64,000 nt of DNA from Globisporangium splendens (GCA_006386115.1 VFIW01000013.1:496001-560000); one strand, 5' to 3'; shown: positions 26,441-38,250, counted from the first letter of the stretch. Program-made: numbers and translations. Notes: generated by a model from the letters alone, not told the origin.

Positions 26441-28175
26441 CTACAACAGGCATTCAAACCATTTCATGGGTTTTTGTGCGTTGTTGAACAGCGCATCCCC
26501 GTGACGGAACGCTGTGTCTGCATGGTTCAACTTGGTGACGTAGAACTTGCTGCTGTACGAATTGCCGAATTGCGAGGTCGAGAGACCAGCAGCACAGCTT
26601 TGGTACTCGACGATGCTGTCGTTTTCCTTGGATTTGTGTGGGATCACGGAGCCTCCAAGGGCGTACTTCACCTTGTCGACCGAGAGAAGACCAGCGTAGT
26701 CATCGCTGCACATGGCAGCGGTGACATATTGCTTGTAGGCAGCCTGAGCTGCTGAATACTGTGCGTTCACAGCTGTCGAGGTGCATACTTCGCCTTGATA
26801 CGACAGAGCTATAGTGGCAGCATTGGTCGGACACTGTCCAAAGACTTTGGCAGCGGATTTGACGATACCAGAGAGTTTCCCAGCACAGGCGTCTTGAAGG
26901 AGATTGGCAGCCATAGAGCCTTTCATTGGGGGACTCAGTGCAACCCACGACGAGGACACCCCGAGTTTGCAAACGCCATTGGCGATGGCTCCACCGAGAA
27001 TCATGTTCCCCATCGAGTGCGCGATCACGATGGTGTCTTCAATTGTCTTGGTCGCAATGTTACTCGAGTTGCTCACTCGTAAAGCCAGGTTGCAGGTCTT
27101 TTGCTGGAGTGAAGCGTCATTCCAGCCGTATGCGTTCGTGTTGATGATCGCAAACCTCACGGACGAGCAGCATGGCGCGTGGTCTTTGATGTTAGCAAAG
27201 TAGGAGTTTGAATCCTGGAGTCCGTTATCGAGGTCAGAGCCGCGACCGGGGATGAAAATGCATGCACGCTTTTTGCCCTTGCACCCGCAACTCGAAGATG
27301 CCATTGTTACTTCTGTTTCTTCAGCTTTCAGTGCGCGCGTGGTGATATCATTGACTGCACTCTTGAGCAGTTCCATGGTCGAAGTTGTGGTGGTCGAGCT
27401 TTCTGGAACGGCTTCACAAGACGCAGATACTTCCTCACTCAGTGTTGGCTTCGTAATACTGGCTGGTGTGCTCATGGACGATACTTCAACATCAAAATCG
27501 GAGCCGAAGATCTTGAAGCCAGATGCTCCAGAAGCGAGAGTTGAGCACAAAGCATAGTCGTCACCAGAGAACGACAACTTGAACAGCTTTCCAGACGGAC
27601 AGTCAATATTTACAGTCGACACAACACTCGCAGCAGGGGTCGCAGCATTGACAGCACCCAATATCTACGCAAGGACACAAACACGTTCGATCGGTAAATC
27701 GCCAGGAACCTCCGTTAGATTCCAGATGAAGTAGCAGATGCAAGCGTGCCTCATGCACTGGAGGGAGGTCGCTTGACGACAAGCAAACAGCCAATTCGCT
27801 CGCCGACCTGCTTTGAATTGTTTCGGTGATGCAATATGCTACCCCATCCACAAGTACATACTTGTGGACGACGTCGCTCTCAACGAAAGTAGCGATGCCG
27901 TTGTAAGAAATCCCACTATCGCCACCAACCACTGGATTTGCGAAGACACCGAACTCAGATGCACCGTGCACGTGCATCGAGCTTCGCTTGATACTGAAGT
28001 GCAGTTGCAGCGACGGAAACTCTTGCAGGTCCCGCAAGACACGGTGCTTCTCGACATGCGCGTCGTAGTGACTTTTGAATGCCGCAAGCTGGAAGGCGAA
28101 CGTCGCAGCGGCTGTGACGAATGCCATGAAGACGAGTACAGTACGCCAGGTGGAGGATTGTGTGGACACTTGCAT
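26441..28175 (-). CDS. Membrane-anchored or secreted hydrolase-like protein with RxLR motif, copy 3
   Basis: Two exons (27750-28175, 26441-27664), 549 aa. The N-terminus is a hydrophobic stretch (VLVFMAFVTAAATFAFQL, residues 13-30) preceded by polar residues, so it is a signal anchor or an uncleaved signal. It is followed by HRVLRDLQ with R-V-L-R at residues 45-48. The hydrolase half has CGCKGKKRACIF, HAPCCSSVRFA, IAHSMGN (nucleophile serine), ENDSIVE and LNHADTAFRHGDALF, and ends KWFECLL. In the intron (27665-27749) the donor is GC (GAG|GCACGC). No GT donor exists at the position demanded by the paralogs (V-H-E followed by I-L-G-A-V-N). Copy 9 has its own GC-AG intron at the same place. Activity is unknown. 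Confidence 0.82.
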
Positions 28176-28694
28176 GATTGTAGACTGGCACTATTGCACT
28201 ACGGCTGCGTTGGGCACAGCGGTGAAGATAGGAAAGTGAGAAGCGAGCCGAAGCAACCAGGAGATCCTTTCTCACTGCGATGACCGACTCCCACATTGGC
28301 CACGTGCCATGCTACTGCTGGCGAGGGCAGCTCTTCAAGTCCAGGAGCTCTTTTGAGGAAAAGTTCAGAAAGGGCCCTCGCTGCTGAGCGTCCGCGGCCG
28401 TATCTTAGTCTGCATGAACTAATGTCCACCGAGACTCGGTCAGACGCGGCGACGTGGACGTCATGATCTGTTCAGATACTTTCGATGACACAAATAACCC
28501 TCAAATGGGTACACTTTCGTACCTACATATTAACTTTACAGGTTAGGAGCACATGCAGAGAAAGCAGATCACACCGAGAATCACAATTTCGATTGTAGAA
28601 GGTATTTCTTTTGAGAGGTAAATGTCACTGAAGCTACTTGCAGAGCTCCCCAGGAACAACCCAGGGCGATAATCCTCGCATGCTCCCTCACTCA
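28176..28694. other. Spacer upstream of copy 3, no gene seen
   Basis: A partial initiator match (TCACTTTCC on the minus strand at 28231-28239) may belong to copy 3. Nothing else is recognisable. Confidence 0.4.
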
Positions 28695-29130
28695 TTAGAG
28701 GCGGTTCTCAAACCACTTCACAGGTCTTTGGGCGTCGCAAAAGAGCGAGTCGCCATAGCGGAATGTCGTGTCGATGTGGTTGAGCGTTGTCACGTAGAAT
28801 TTGCTGTCGTGTGTGCTCGCGAATTTCGTCTCGGAATGCCTCCACGACAGCTCGCGAACTCCACAATCCCGTCATTCAGATTCGTCATATGCGGGATGAC
28901 GAGCCCTGCGAGTCCGTACACGCCATGGCCACACGAAAGCAGACTTGAGAAGCCATCATTGCACATGATGGCACTCACATTCGTTGTGAAGGCATATTGC
29001 ACAGCGCGGAATTGGTCGTTCAGCGTTGCCGAGGCGTATGCACTGCCCTGGTAGGATAGAGCCCTGGTGGCGGGATTAGCAGGACAAGCACCGACGAGGG
29101 CCAAAACTGAGCCGACGGCGGAGGACCCGA
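28695..29130 (-). pseudogene. C-terminal fragment of a hydrolase-like gene, copy 4
   Basis: Only the last 140 or so residues of the family remain: VGACPANPATRALSYQG, NVSAIMCNDGFSSLLS, VIPHMTNLNDGIVEFASC, then, after a single-base frameshift near 28835-28840, KFYVTTLNHIDTTFRYGD and KWFENRL. The serine half and the N-terminal domain are missing. The terminal cysteine of F-E-C-L has become N. It abuts a broken F-box-like gene on the other strand, so a rearrangement removed the 5' part. Confidence 0.8.
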
Positions 29131-29184
29131 AGCGCTGCGCCACTGATAGCGAAGAAGCCGCGGCGCCGCAGCGAGAGAGCGCGC

Positions 29185-30372
29185 AGCATAGAGCTATCGG
29201 ACCTGCCGCTGTCACTCGTGCGGCGCGTCCTGGTGTTTGCACTCGACGGCGAGACGTGGGGCCGCGCCGCGTACCGCACCGAGTGGCTGCCCGCCAACCG
29301 TGCCAACTGCTCGAGTGTATCTCGCGGTGCTGCTGCGGGTCTCCAAGTCGTGGCGCGAGATGCTGCCCGACATCCAGGGCGAAGACGATCAGCCGACGCA
29401 CAACGTCTGGTTGCAGCTGCGGCGCAAACACGCGCTGCACAACTTCTTCCCTTGTTCGAATGTCGAGTACCGTGACGGGTGGACAGAAATGCGAATTTAC
29501 GAAACACCGAGGCGCTTCCCTGACGAGTTTTCGTTTGCTCACTCAATGCGTGGGACCAATTCTGCAAGTCGTGCATTTCCATTCGCGAGTTCGCGTGGCT
29601 CATCGCACCTCTCAATACCGACTTTTTGAGCGTACCCGAAGCTCCAGTTGAAGAAACTAACGCTCACATTCCCCGCGCAAGGATACTTCTCGTACAGAGA
29701 TATGGCTGGACGGCAGAGCAAGCTCGCCGACGAATCCGTTGTGAACGCACTCATAGCCTGTCCAGCACTGGAGCAATTGGGTATGGAATTTTCGTCGAGT
29801 GCCCCCAATCCCGTTGGTTGCGAGATCGAGTCAATGACAACTTTTTGCGCGCGCTTGCAGAAAGCTGCCCACAACTCAGGCAGCTGCGGATCCAGTTCGT
29901 AGACGACGGCTGTATTACCTTCCCGAAACTACCAGATGCAACTGATGAAGGATTGACGGCAATTGCCCGCATGCAGCGCCTTGAGCACATTGCGATCCAT
30001 GAAGTGGCGCTCACAGCCGAGGGAATGCTTGCGCTGATCCAAAATGTACCAGATTGGTGGATGGCGAGACGGATTTGTTTGAGAGTCGGGTGCATGGGAT
30101 CGGAGACGCATTGCTGCAGGACACTCGAAGCGCTCCACCCGAACCTAGCGGTTCTGATTGGCTATGAGGACACTGAAGAACACGTCGACGGGTTCCTAGA
30201 TTTCGTGGTGGGAGTGAAACGAGTCACATTCCTACCACATCACCCAAACGAGCGCTGCGGCGACCGAAAAGTGCAAAGGCTACAGCAAGAAGAGGTCAGT
30301 AATTTTGGAGTGCTGTTGTCTGCAAGGCACCGCCGTATGCGCCGTATGAGGAATGCGTCCAGTGTCGAGTGA
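29185..30372 (+). pseudogene. Decayed F-box/leucine-rich-repeat gene
   Basis: Coding-like pieces lie in successive frames. There is an F-box-like lead (SDLPLSLVRRVLVFALDG, then YLAVLLRVSKSWREMLPD in a frame shifted by one base near 29310). LRR-like pieces follow (LKKLTLTFPAQGYFSY, NALIACPALEQLGMEF, then FLRALAESCPQLRQLRIQF in another frame, and DEGLTAIARMQRLEHIAI). The last 190 codons are open and end at 30370-30372. F-box/LRR proteins select substrates for SCF ubiquitin ligases. At least three frame breaks and no clear start codon argue that this is not functional. An alternative is an unrecognised intron pattern, but the breaks fall inside motifs. Confidence 0.6.
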
Positions 30373-30616
30373 ATTCTTCTCAAAAGCTGACAATTCTCCA
30401 AATTAGTCACTACAACCTCCAGATGCCTGTCCCTGTGTGGGAATTTGGTATATACAATCCATAAAGCAACGGTTGACACAGAAACCTGAAAGCGAATCAA
30501 TCATCAACGCCAGTGATTTATTTCCATGACACAAACACATCACAAAATTGCACCTTTCACTGTAATGCAAAACGGCCTCCTTCCAAGCTACATCCAAACA
30601 AGTCACTCACGCCGCT

Positions 30617-32266
30617 TTAAAGCAAGCACTCGAACCATTTCACAGGCTTCTGCGAGTTGTCCAAGAGCGCGTCGCCGTGACGGAACGCCGTGTCGGCGTG
30701 GTTGAGCTTGGTCACGTAGAACGGACTCGTGTACGTGTTGCTGAACTTGGACGTGGCAAGGCCACCAGCACAGCTCTGGTACTCAACGATACCGTCGTTC
30801 TCCTTCGACTTGTGGTTAATGACCGAGCCCCCCAGCTTGTACACTGCCTGGTCGAGCGAGAGCAACCCGTCGTAAGCGTTGCTGCACATAGCAGCAGACA
30901 CATAGGAACGGAACGCGGTCTGTGCTGCCGTGTACGAGGCGCTTAGAGCACTCGAAGAGTAAGCTTCGCCCTGATACGCCAGCGACACAGTCGCAGCGTT
31001 CGCAGGACATTTCCCGATCAAGTTCGCAACAGCTTCCACGAACCCGTTCGAGTTACCATTACATGCATTCTGAAGGTAGTCCGAGCCCATGCTGCCCTTC
31101 ATTGGACCACTCAGAGCCACCCACGAAGACGTCGAACTCAACTTGCATCTGCCGTTCGCGATTGCACCAGCGAGCAACAAGTTACCCATCGAGTGAGCGA
31201 CGATGATCGTGTTGTCAATCGTCTTGGTGGATGCGCTGCTCGTGGAGCTCATCGAGATCGACAGGTCACACACTTTCTGTTGTTGAGTGGCACTCGTCCA
31301 GGGATAGTCGACGGTGTTTACCTTGGCAAACTTGACGCTCGAGCAGCAAGGCGCATGGTTCTTGATGTCATCAAAGTAACTGGTCGTGTCAGAGAGGCCA
31401 CTGTTATCAGTCGATCCAAGTCCCTCAAAGAAGATGCACGGACGCAACTTGCCCTTGCACGTACAACTGGATGCAGCAATGGCAGCAGTAGCTTCCTCAG
31501 CATTCTCGATGAGTGAGCGAGTAGCGTTCGCACTCGTAGTCGAAGTTGCGCTGGTAGACACAGTGGAACCAGTCAACAACGCCTCCGTCGCCGCAGTCAT
31601 CACCGTCGTCGTCACCACCTTCTCACATGTCAAAGCAACAGCCGCGTCCACCGATGGAGCCGTGATGCTCACTGGTTCCGACAAGTAGAACGCCTCAATG
31701 TCAAGGTCCGACCCAATGATCTTGAAACCAGCACCCGAAGCTTGCTTCGCCGCGCACAGTGCGTACGTCTCACCACCAAACGTGATCTTGTACACACTGC
31801 CAGCTTCGCAGCTCACTTGCTCGTTGTCAACAAGAATACTTCCAATAGGAGTTGCAGCATTGATGGCGCTCACAAGCTCCTGCAGCGGTGCAGTCACCGT
31901 TGCTGGTAAGCACGACACCGCCTCCGAGACGACTCCGTACGGAGCCGACTGCGTCACCGAGTACGTCACGCCATCGACAAGGGTGTACTTTTGCACCGTC
32001 GTGCCATCCACGAACGTCGCCTGACCATTAAAAGCAATGCTGTTGTTGTCGGAGAGCACCGGGTTCGCGAACACGTCAAACTCCGATGCGCCATTGATGT
32101 ACATTGTGTTTCGCTTGATCGTGAAGTGGAGACGCAGGGACGAAGCAGACTCGAGTCGACGGACAATATTGCCTTGGTCACCACGGAAGCTTGGGGTAGC
32201 GGACACGGCGGAGAGTCCGAGGAAGGAGGTGAGCGCGAGAACGAGCACGCGAGAGGATTGCCACAT
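30617..32266 (-). CDS. Secreted alpha/beta-hydrolase-like protein, copy 5
   Basis: A single exon, 549 aa. Signal peptide WQSSRVLVLALTSFLGLSAV with cleavage near residue 23, then SFRGDQGNIVRRLE, the only arginine-rich spot. This is R-R-L-E, so not a true RxLR. The N-terminal domain begins LRLHFTIKRNTMYINGASEF. The middle is rich in threonine, serine and alanine (about residues 240-275), a likely O-glycosylated linker. The hydrolase part has CTCKGKLRPCIFFEG, HAPCCSSVKFA, Ser359 in VAHSMGN, KENDGIVEYQSC and LNHADTAFRHGDALL. The ATG at 32266 was chosen over an upstream in-frame non-ATG extension because it begins the signal peptide and follows a perfect core promoter. Confidence 0.87.
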   Translation of the reverse strand: MWQSSRVLVLALTSFLGLSAVSATPSFRGDQGNIVRRLESASSLRLHFTIKRNTMYINGASEFDVFANPVLSDNNSIAFNGQATFVDGTTVQKYTLVDGVTYSVTQSAPYGVVSEAVSCLPATVTAPLQELVSAINAATPIGSILVDNEQVSCEAGSVYKITFGGETYALCAAKQASGAGFKIIGSDLDIEAFYLSEPVSITAPSVDAAVALTCEKVVTTTVMTAATEALLTGSTVSTSATSTTSANATRSLIENAEEATAAIAASSCTCKGKLRPCIFFEGLGSTDNSGLSDTTSYFDDIKNHAPCCSSVKFAKVNTVDYPWTSATQQQKVCDLSISMSSTSSASTKTIDNTIIVAHSMGNLLLAGAIANGRCKLSSTSSWVALSGPMKGSMGSDYLQNACNGNSNGFVEAVANLIGKCPANAATVSLAYQGEAYSSSALSASYTAAQTAFRSYVSAAMCSNAYDGLLSLDQAVYKLGGSVINHKSKENDGIVEYQSCAGGLATSKFSNTYTSPFYVTKLNHADTAFRHGDALLDNSQKPVKWFECLL

Positions 32267-32320
32267 CTTGACTTGGAGGAGGGGGCTCGACTTCTGGTGG
32301 TGTGCTGTCGGGAGAGAAGC

Positions 32321-32334
32321 AAATTGAAAAGTGA
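32321..32334 (-). promoter_or_regulatory. Oomycete core promoter of hydrolase copy 5
   Basis: TCACTTTTCAATTT on the minus strand, a perfect TCAYTYYNCAWTTT, 54 nt upstream of the ATG at 32266. The same element stands at the same distance in copies 6 and 7. Confidence 0.75.
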
Positions 32335-32682
32335 GAGAGTGGAGATTCGAGTAGGCGGGATGGTGGCGTGGATTTTGTAAGGTGACTACTGCCCTTCTCA
32401 ATAATTAAGCACGAACTCTTCTATGCCCTAGTGTCCTTCCTCCTCATCGCCCTGCCACATGATCGCTTTGGATAACACGCAGTGGGCTTGAGAGAAAAAA
32501 AAAAAGGCGAGTTTGACGTGCAATATGGCACGATCCTTGCTTAAACCCAAGTGAGATTCTGTAGGCAACACACTTCAGGCATCTTTGGACGTAATCAGAG
32601 TGCATTGGGTGATCGGCTCCGAGTGACACATGTTTTGTATGCGTTGTGTTAGCTCCGAATCACAGCTTGTTGAAGCAGTGAG

Positions 32683-32880
32683 ATGGTCAGGATGGAACTC
32701 TCTACAACGGCTGGACCAGTCGTTCTGGGGAGCCGCCGGGTGTCCGGTGCGCTCTCTCCTCTGTCATTTGCGAAGGACGTCGTGACTCCTCACCAACTGC
32801 ACATTTGCACTCTTGCAGTTGAGGAAAAGAGACGCTCAGGTACTGGATGGACAGGCACTTCTGTCAATCATCACCGTCAG
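32683..32880. repeat. Upstream dispersed repeat, unit 1
   Basis: It shares a stretch like TTTGCACTCTTGCAGTT, then GGAAAAGAGA and ATGGATGGACA spacing, with 46090-46240. It stands about 0.4 kb upstream of copy 5. It is probably a relic of the ancestral duplicated upstream region rather than a mobile element. Confidence 0.5.
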
Positions 32881-35806
32881 TATTCTGGTGTAGTTACCAT
32901 CATCCTATCAGGATATCGAGTGAGAGTCCTGAGCGAGTGGTGTGTCCGACACGTGGGATACAAATAAGTCCAGATGTGTGTCAACAAAACAGAAATCGAG
33001 GCGCATTTTTTCTGTGATCCTGTCTTTTCTCTGTTTGAACCGTTTGGAGGAGTCACAGTAGCACAGTTGATTTGCAGAAAAAGTACCTCGACGAGATCCC
33101 AGAGCGCTGGGGACCGTCGATTTTTCGGTCGCCACTCTGCTGGTGTTATCGCACAAGCTCGCGATTCCTGCATTGCAGGGCCGACTCGAACGAGGCGTTT
33201 CCCTGTCTTTGATAATATGGCACTGAGCTCGACATGGGGATGCCAAAAGATTGCCCTTCCGATGCTCCGATCCAATCGCTGCCACATGGCGACAACCAGT
33301 TTTAGGTGATCCAGATTCCTTTCCCACCGACCCAAGTTCGATGAAGTATCTTTGGAAAAAGCGCAGAGCTGGCTCACACAATCAATTGGTGGGTGACTAC
33401 AGTAAAACAGGGATGCTGGGTTGGAAGAGTGCTGTAAACTAAAAAGCACGACCCACAAGTCAAGTTGCCAGTAGATTCTATACTTCTTGCGTAGCGGTAT
33501 AATTTGGTGACAACTCCATGTCACGTTCAGTTTCGCTGTTGATATGTGGTTCTGCTTTGGGGGAGCACGAAGTATAGGATTTGGGTGAAGATCTACATTG
33601 TATTGAGATACGAGGCGAGTGAGAGCACCTGTTGCATCTACAGGGCAGCTGCAGTATCTGAATCAGATCAAGGATCATTGAAATCATGATTCAATGGGCT
33701 TCGATCTACCTGGCCAATTTTCAAGAGTGAAGAGCATTGGCATCGCTGCTTGGCACACATAAACCACGAAATTATACACGTAATACATGCGGCGCTCAAC
33801 GAGGTCACTGCTTCCGTATGTCCGTGGTCATGGATTGCTAGTCCAGTGCGGGATATCGTCCCACTTGGTGCCTGGGAAAACGGGAAACAACATCGAAATG
33901 GATGTTGCACTGTGTCCGCTCCACCATAGTTGTTATCAATGTAGACACCTCGACGTATGGACAATTTGCCCGTATGGAGGACTTCGAAAAGGTCTAGTGA
34001 ATGCTGGAGCAAAACACACAAGTCCTAGGACAGGTCCTCCACTACGTTCCTAGAGCTCACTGTGTAGGTGAGGATTCTTTCTCTTCGAATTGACTCAGCA
34101 TACCTATGTTTTATCACTTTTTTTTAATCGGAGCAATACAATGCCTGGTCTAGGATACGAAAAGAACATCCAATCGAAGCTACTTCTTATGGCACTTCTG
34201 TAAGTTTGACTGGTTTCGGTCAAGAGGTCAACAAGAACGACTTGACTGTGGTGACTGAATCGAGTGCAAGCTGCAAGGACGCTTCGGTTCTGTCTCTGTG
34301 CATCGCCAGTTGAGAAAACGAGCGCAGTCTTTCTGTCAGCACAGTCGTTCATAACTGTGCGCGTGAGAGGGTGCACTCTCACTCCGGTTCTTACGCGTGA
34401 CCCTCTCTTTCATGGGTGACAGTGGGACGTGAGGATGCAAAGTTCCATCTGGAATCACGCCGCACTGGAACACAAGCGCTACCATCCATCACCATCCTTC
34501 CTCGTCTTCCGTTTATGGATAGATCTGTGCGTTTCATATTTCGTGGCTGCTCTTGTTATTGCGCCGTTGCCAAGCTCACACTTTGAATATGAAGACGGCT
34601 GCTGGGGTAAGCATGTGTCTTGTAGATCGGGAGGATTGAGAACAGCAGCTGCTTGGCACCCATCGATGAGAGGATCCAGTTTGCCACACTGAGACTATAT
34701 ACTTGTTTCTTCAGCGCCGGAAAAAAGAGGTGTACAGTGCACCTATACTTTGGACTCGAGGTACTAGGATGAAGTGTTGACAGCGAGCAGATGCGACGCG
34801 TTTGAGTGGTTCTTCAAACTTGACACTTCTTCAGAAAGTGTACGTAGGTACCGAAAGGCACTCAACTCGAGTCCTTTCAAGCCGATACGACAGTGAATCA
34901 AACTGTTCGATTCTACACAAAGAAAGCATACTAAAATGAGTGTCGTGAACGTGATAGTCGGGTGGCCGCCCTACACTCTCCCACAGGATGCAAAATGCGC
35001 CACTCTTCCGCACATAGTAAATAGGCTTATGGATATGGTAGGTCAGCTGCTTGTACCTAAATACAACCTCACCTTACAACAACAACACTCTTCCGCACAT
35101 AATGGAAGTGCAGCTCCGAAGCCACGATGTCTCAATGGTTTCTTCAACAGATGGCACTCGCCGCTCGCTCTATTAACGAACGCATGCAGCGTCCTTCAAG
35201 CGCCTGTCATTTGGTGATGGAGTCGTGTTGTTGTTTCGGAATCGTTCTTGCACGGTGTGTGCGGACAGTACTGGTTGAACTTGCGGCTGTGATACAAAAA
35301 GCGGCCAGCCATTCTATATCAAAGACCACGATATGTGGACTGTTGAGCCGATGAATCGGCTCTTGAGACTCTGGTTGAACTTTCGAACGAAGAATGGTGC
35401 GCTTGACGAAGTGCTCGTTCGATTGATTGCCTGAGAATCGCATCAAATTGCTACTAGTTACCGGAATTGTCCCAAGTGCAGCAATCGGTGCAAAAGGATG
35501 TCGCTTGTGGGGTGACGCAGCTACACTTGAGAAGTACACGTAGAATGAAAGCGAGGTCAAGGAACGAAGGGATGGACGTGCAGTAGTCTTTGGTGGTGGC
35601 AATGTCGAGTTCAACTGAGCACGAGAATTTATGCCTGAAAACTTGCACTCGAGAGCATTGTAACCTGAAAGCATAGTGTACACTCTTTCTAAGCAAACGC
35701 GTTGGACATAGACAATTTCATTGAAGGCTTACACAAATTGAGCTATCACATGCATACTTAGGCGCAGCAGCTTGATTTTGACAATGTGCCTTCTCGCGAA
35801 AACGAT

Positions 35807-37456
35807 TTACAGCAAGCACTCGAACCACTTCACAGGCTTCTTCGCATTGTCCAAGAGTGCGTCGCCATGGCGGAACGCGGTATCCGCGTGATTGAGCTTG
35901 GTCACGTAGAACGGACTCGTGTACGAGTCACCAAAGTTGGATGTGGCGAGACCGACAGCACAACTCTGGTACTCGACGATACCGTCATTCTCCTCCGACT
36001 TGTGCGGAATCACCGTGCCTCCGAGTGCGTATACAACTTGATCAGTCGACACCAATCCCTCAAACGAGTTGCTGCACATGGCCGCGGACACGTACGTCTT
36101 AAACGCGGACTGTGCTGCCGTGTACGAGGCGCTTAGAGCACTCGAAGAGTAAGCTTCGCCCTGATACGCAAGCGACACGGTTGCAGCATTGGCTGGGCAA
36201 CGACCGATCAAGTTCGCAACAGCTTCCACGAACCCGTTCGAGTTACCGCTGCAAGCATTCTGAAGGTAGTCCGAGCCCATGCTGCCCTTCATTGGGCCAC
36301 TCAGAGCCACCCACGAAGACGTCGAACTCAACTTACATCTGCCGTTAGCAATAGCACCAGCGAGCAACAAGTTGCCCATCGAGTGAGCGACGACGATCGT
36401 GTTGTCAATCGTCTTGGTGGATGCGCTGCTCGTGGAGCTCATCGAGATCGCCAGGTCGCAGACCTTCTGCTGTTGAGTGGCACTCGTCCAGGGATAGTCG
36501 GCAGTGTTCACCTTGGCAAACTTGATGCTCGAGCAACAAGGCGCATGTTCCGCGATATCATCGAAGTAGTCCGTCGTGTCCTTGAGACCGCTGTTATCGG
36601 TCGATCCAAGTCCCTCAAAGAAGATGCACGGACGCAACTTGCCCTTGCACGCACAACTGGATGCAGAGATCGTCACCGTAGCTTCCTCAGCATTCTCGAC
36701 GAGCGAGCGAGTAGCGTTCGCACTCGTAGTCGAAGTTGTGCTGGTAGTCACAGTGGAACCAGTCAACAACGCCTCCGTCGCCGCAGTCATCACCGTCGTC
36801 GTCACCACCTTCTCACATGTCAAAGCAACAGCCGCGTCCACCGATGGAGCCGTGATGCTCACTGGTTCCGACAAGTAGAACGCCTCAATGTCAAGGTCCG
36901 ACCCAATGATCTTGAAACCAGCACCCGAAGCTTGCTTCGCCGCGCACAGTGCGTACGTCTCACCACCAAACGTGATCTTGTACACACTGCCAGCTTCGCA
37001 GCTCACTTGTTCATCGGCCGCAAGCACATTGACGACCGGAGTCGCACCGTTGATGGCACTCACGAGTTCCTGGAGTGGAGCCGTGACTGTGGCTGGCAAG
37101 CAAGTAACTGTCTCCGAGACGACTCCGTACGGAGCCGACTGCGTCACCGAGTACGTCACGCCATCGACAAGGGTGTACTTTTGCACCGTCGTGCCATCCA
37201 CGAACGTCGCCTGACCATTAAAAGCAATGCTGTTGTTGTCGGAGAGTACCGGGTTCGCGAACACGTCAAACTCCGATGCGCCATTGATGTACATCGTGTT
37301 TCGCTTGATCGTGAAGTGGAGACGCAGGGACGAAGCAGACTCGAGTCGACGGGCAATATTGCCTTGGTCACCACGGAAGCTTGGGCTAGCGGACACGGCG
37401 GAGAGTCCGAGGAAGGAGGTGAGCGCGAGAACGAGCACGCGAGAGGATTGCCACAT
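35807..37456 (-). CDS. Secreted alpha/beta-hydrolase-like protein, copy 6
   Basis: A single exon, 549 aa, with the same architecture as copy 5 (signal peptide, N-terminal domain, Ser/Thr-rich linker, hydrolase half with VAHSMGN, ENDGIVE and LNHADTAF). Distinct local variants are GATPVVNVLAADEQ in the N-terminal half, SNSFEGLVSTDQVVYALGG near the C-terminus and TSNFGDSYTSPFY. These variants recur in mosaic fashion in copies 7 and 8. The ATG was chosen at the signal peptide. Confidence 0.87.
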   Translation of the reverse strand: MWQSSRVLVLALTSFLGLSAVSASPSFRGDQGNIARRLESASSLRLHFTIKRNTMYINGASEFDVFANPVLSDNNSIAFNGQATFVDGTTVQKYTLVDGVTYSVTQSAPYGVVSETVTCLPATVTAPLQELVSAINGATPVVNVLAADEQVSCEAGSVYKITFGGETYALCAAKQASGAGFKIIGSDLDIEAFYLSEPVSITAPSVDAAVALTCEKVVTTTVMTAATEALLTGSTVTTSTTSTTSANATRSLVENAEEATVTISASSCACKGKLRPCIFFEGLGSTDNSGLKDTTDYFDDIAEHAPCCSSIKFAKVNTADYPWTSATQQQKVCDLAISMSSTSSASTKTIDNTIVVAHSMGNLLLAGAIANGRCKLSSTSSWVALSGPMKGSMGSDYLQNACSGNSNGFVEAVANLIGRCPANAATVSLAYQGEAYSSSALSASYTAAQSAFKTYVSAAMCSNSFEGLVSTDQVVYALGGTVIPHKSEENDGIVEYQSCAVGLATSNFGDSYTSPFYVTKLNHADTAFRHGDALLDNAKKPVKWFECLL

Positions 37457-38135
37457 CTTGACTTGGGCAAATCGAACTGATGAGAGTTGTTGTGGTTGTT
37501 GTTGGCGAGCAAATTGAAAAGTGAGAGAGCGAAAAGTGAACTGAGTGTTGTGAGCAGGAACCATCCTTTGCAGAGAATGCTTGCGATCTGAATCACCTGT
37601 GGTTGGGAGTGCTGTACGTTGGCTTTACTATTATTGATCATGGTTGCCGTTGTTTAAGAATCTTGGTGGAGTACAACTTCAACTACAAACATAGAGTAAG
37701 GAACTGGCAAGCGCTTGGTGATCCAACAAACGATCGGCCAGGAGTGTAGCAACAATGATGCCGGCAATAGTTCTGTGCCGAACTTATCATCGTTGAAGTT
37801 AGAGCGGAAAGGGGACACTGACCCGGCTGAGCCCACTTAGAATAGATGGTGATTGAATCTGGCCATATTTGTTTGACATCGTGCGCTTCAGATCGTTGAT
37901 GGACGCAGATGCCAACTCGCACGAATCGCATATCCCTTCCGATGTGAGGTCCTCCTTGGTTGTATTGTTTCGGTGAAGTACGCGTCTTTGACTATCTCTG
38001 ATGAGCGGCGCTCCAAACATGAGCACACTTGAAGTTCCCGAAAAAAATGATTGACCAAGCTTCTATGGGCTGGCGTCCATCCGTTCTACGAGTCTGTCCT
38101 TACATGTGGCTCCCATTTGTTTATGCCAACAAACT
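37457..38135. other. Spacer upstream of copy 6, no gene seen
   Basis: It holds the copy 6 promoter and otherwise nothing I recognise. Confidence 0.4.
37511..37524 (-). promoter_or_regulatory. Oomycete core promoter of hydrolase copy 6
   Basis: TCACTTTTCAATTT on the minus strand, 54 nt upstream of the ATG at 37456. Perfect match to TCAYTYYNCAWTTT. Confidence 0.75.
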
Positions 38136-38250
38136 AGAGAGAGAGAAGGTAATTCTATTTGACTTATGCTCTACATACAGTTTAAGAATTCCTGAGTCGC
38201 ATTAACACTGTATGCTGAGCAGTTGGCTCAGGCAAGTTACATTGATCTTT
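38136..38250 (-). mobile_element. Internally deleted LINE-like 3' end, inverted copy
   Basis: Read on the minus strand, this segment runs GCCTGAGCCAACTGCTCAGC, then directly CAGTGTTAATGCGACTCAGG and a 3' tail ending in GA repeats. The first part matches plus-strand 38735-38755, just before the RNase H domain. The second matches plus-strand 39347-39435, just after it. So this is an inverted copy of the same element from which about 590 nt, including the RNase H domain, have been deleted. Confidence 0.65.

Larger units (their letters stand above)
32267..35806. other. 3.5 kb spacer between copies 5 and 6, no gene seen
   Basis: Beyond the copy 5 promoter region, 32683-32880 carries a diverged repeat also found near 46090-46240 and in part near 42020-42170, all upstream of hydrolase copies. 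The remaining sequence is AT-richer, with short frames in both strands and no recognisable gene or RNA. Confidence 0.5.

Noticed and set aside
35800..37460. CRISPR-like or satellite array from the regular spacing of similar genes
   Set aside because: The repeats are whole protein-coding genes with diverged spacers.
36383..37480. Long plus-strand open frames (up to 365 codons) opposite hydrolase copies 5-8
   Set aside because: They are antisense shadows of a GC-biased CDS. They repeat in every copy because the sense strand is duplicated, and their arginine- and histidine-rich translation resembles no protein.
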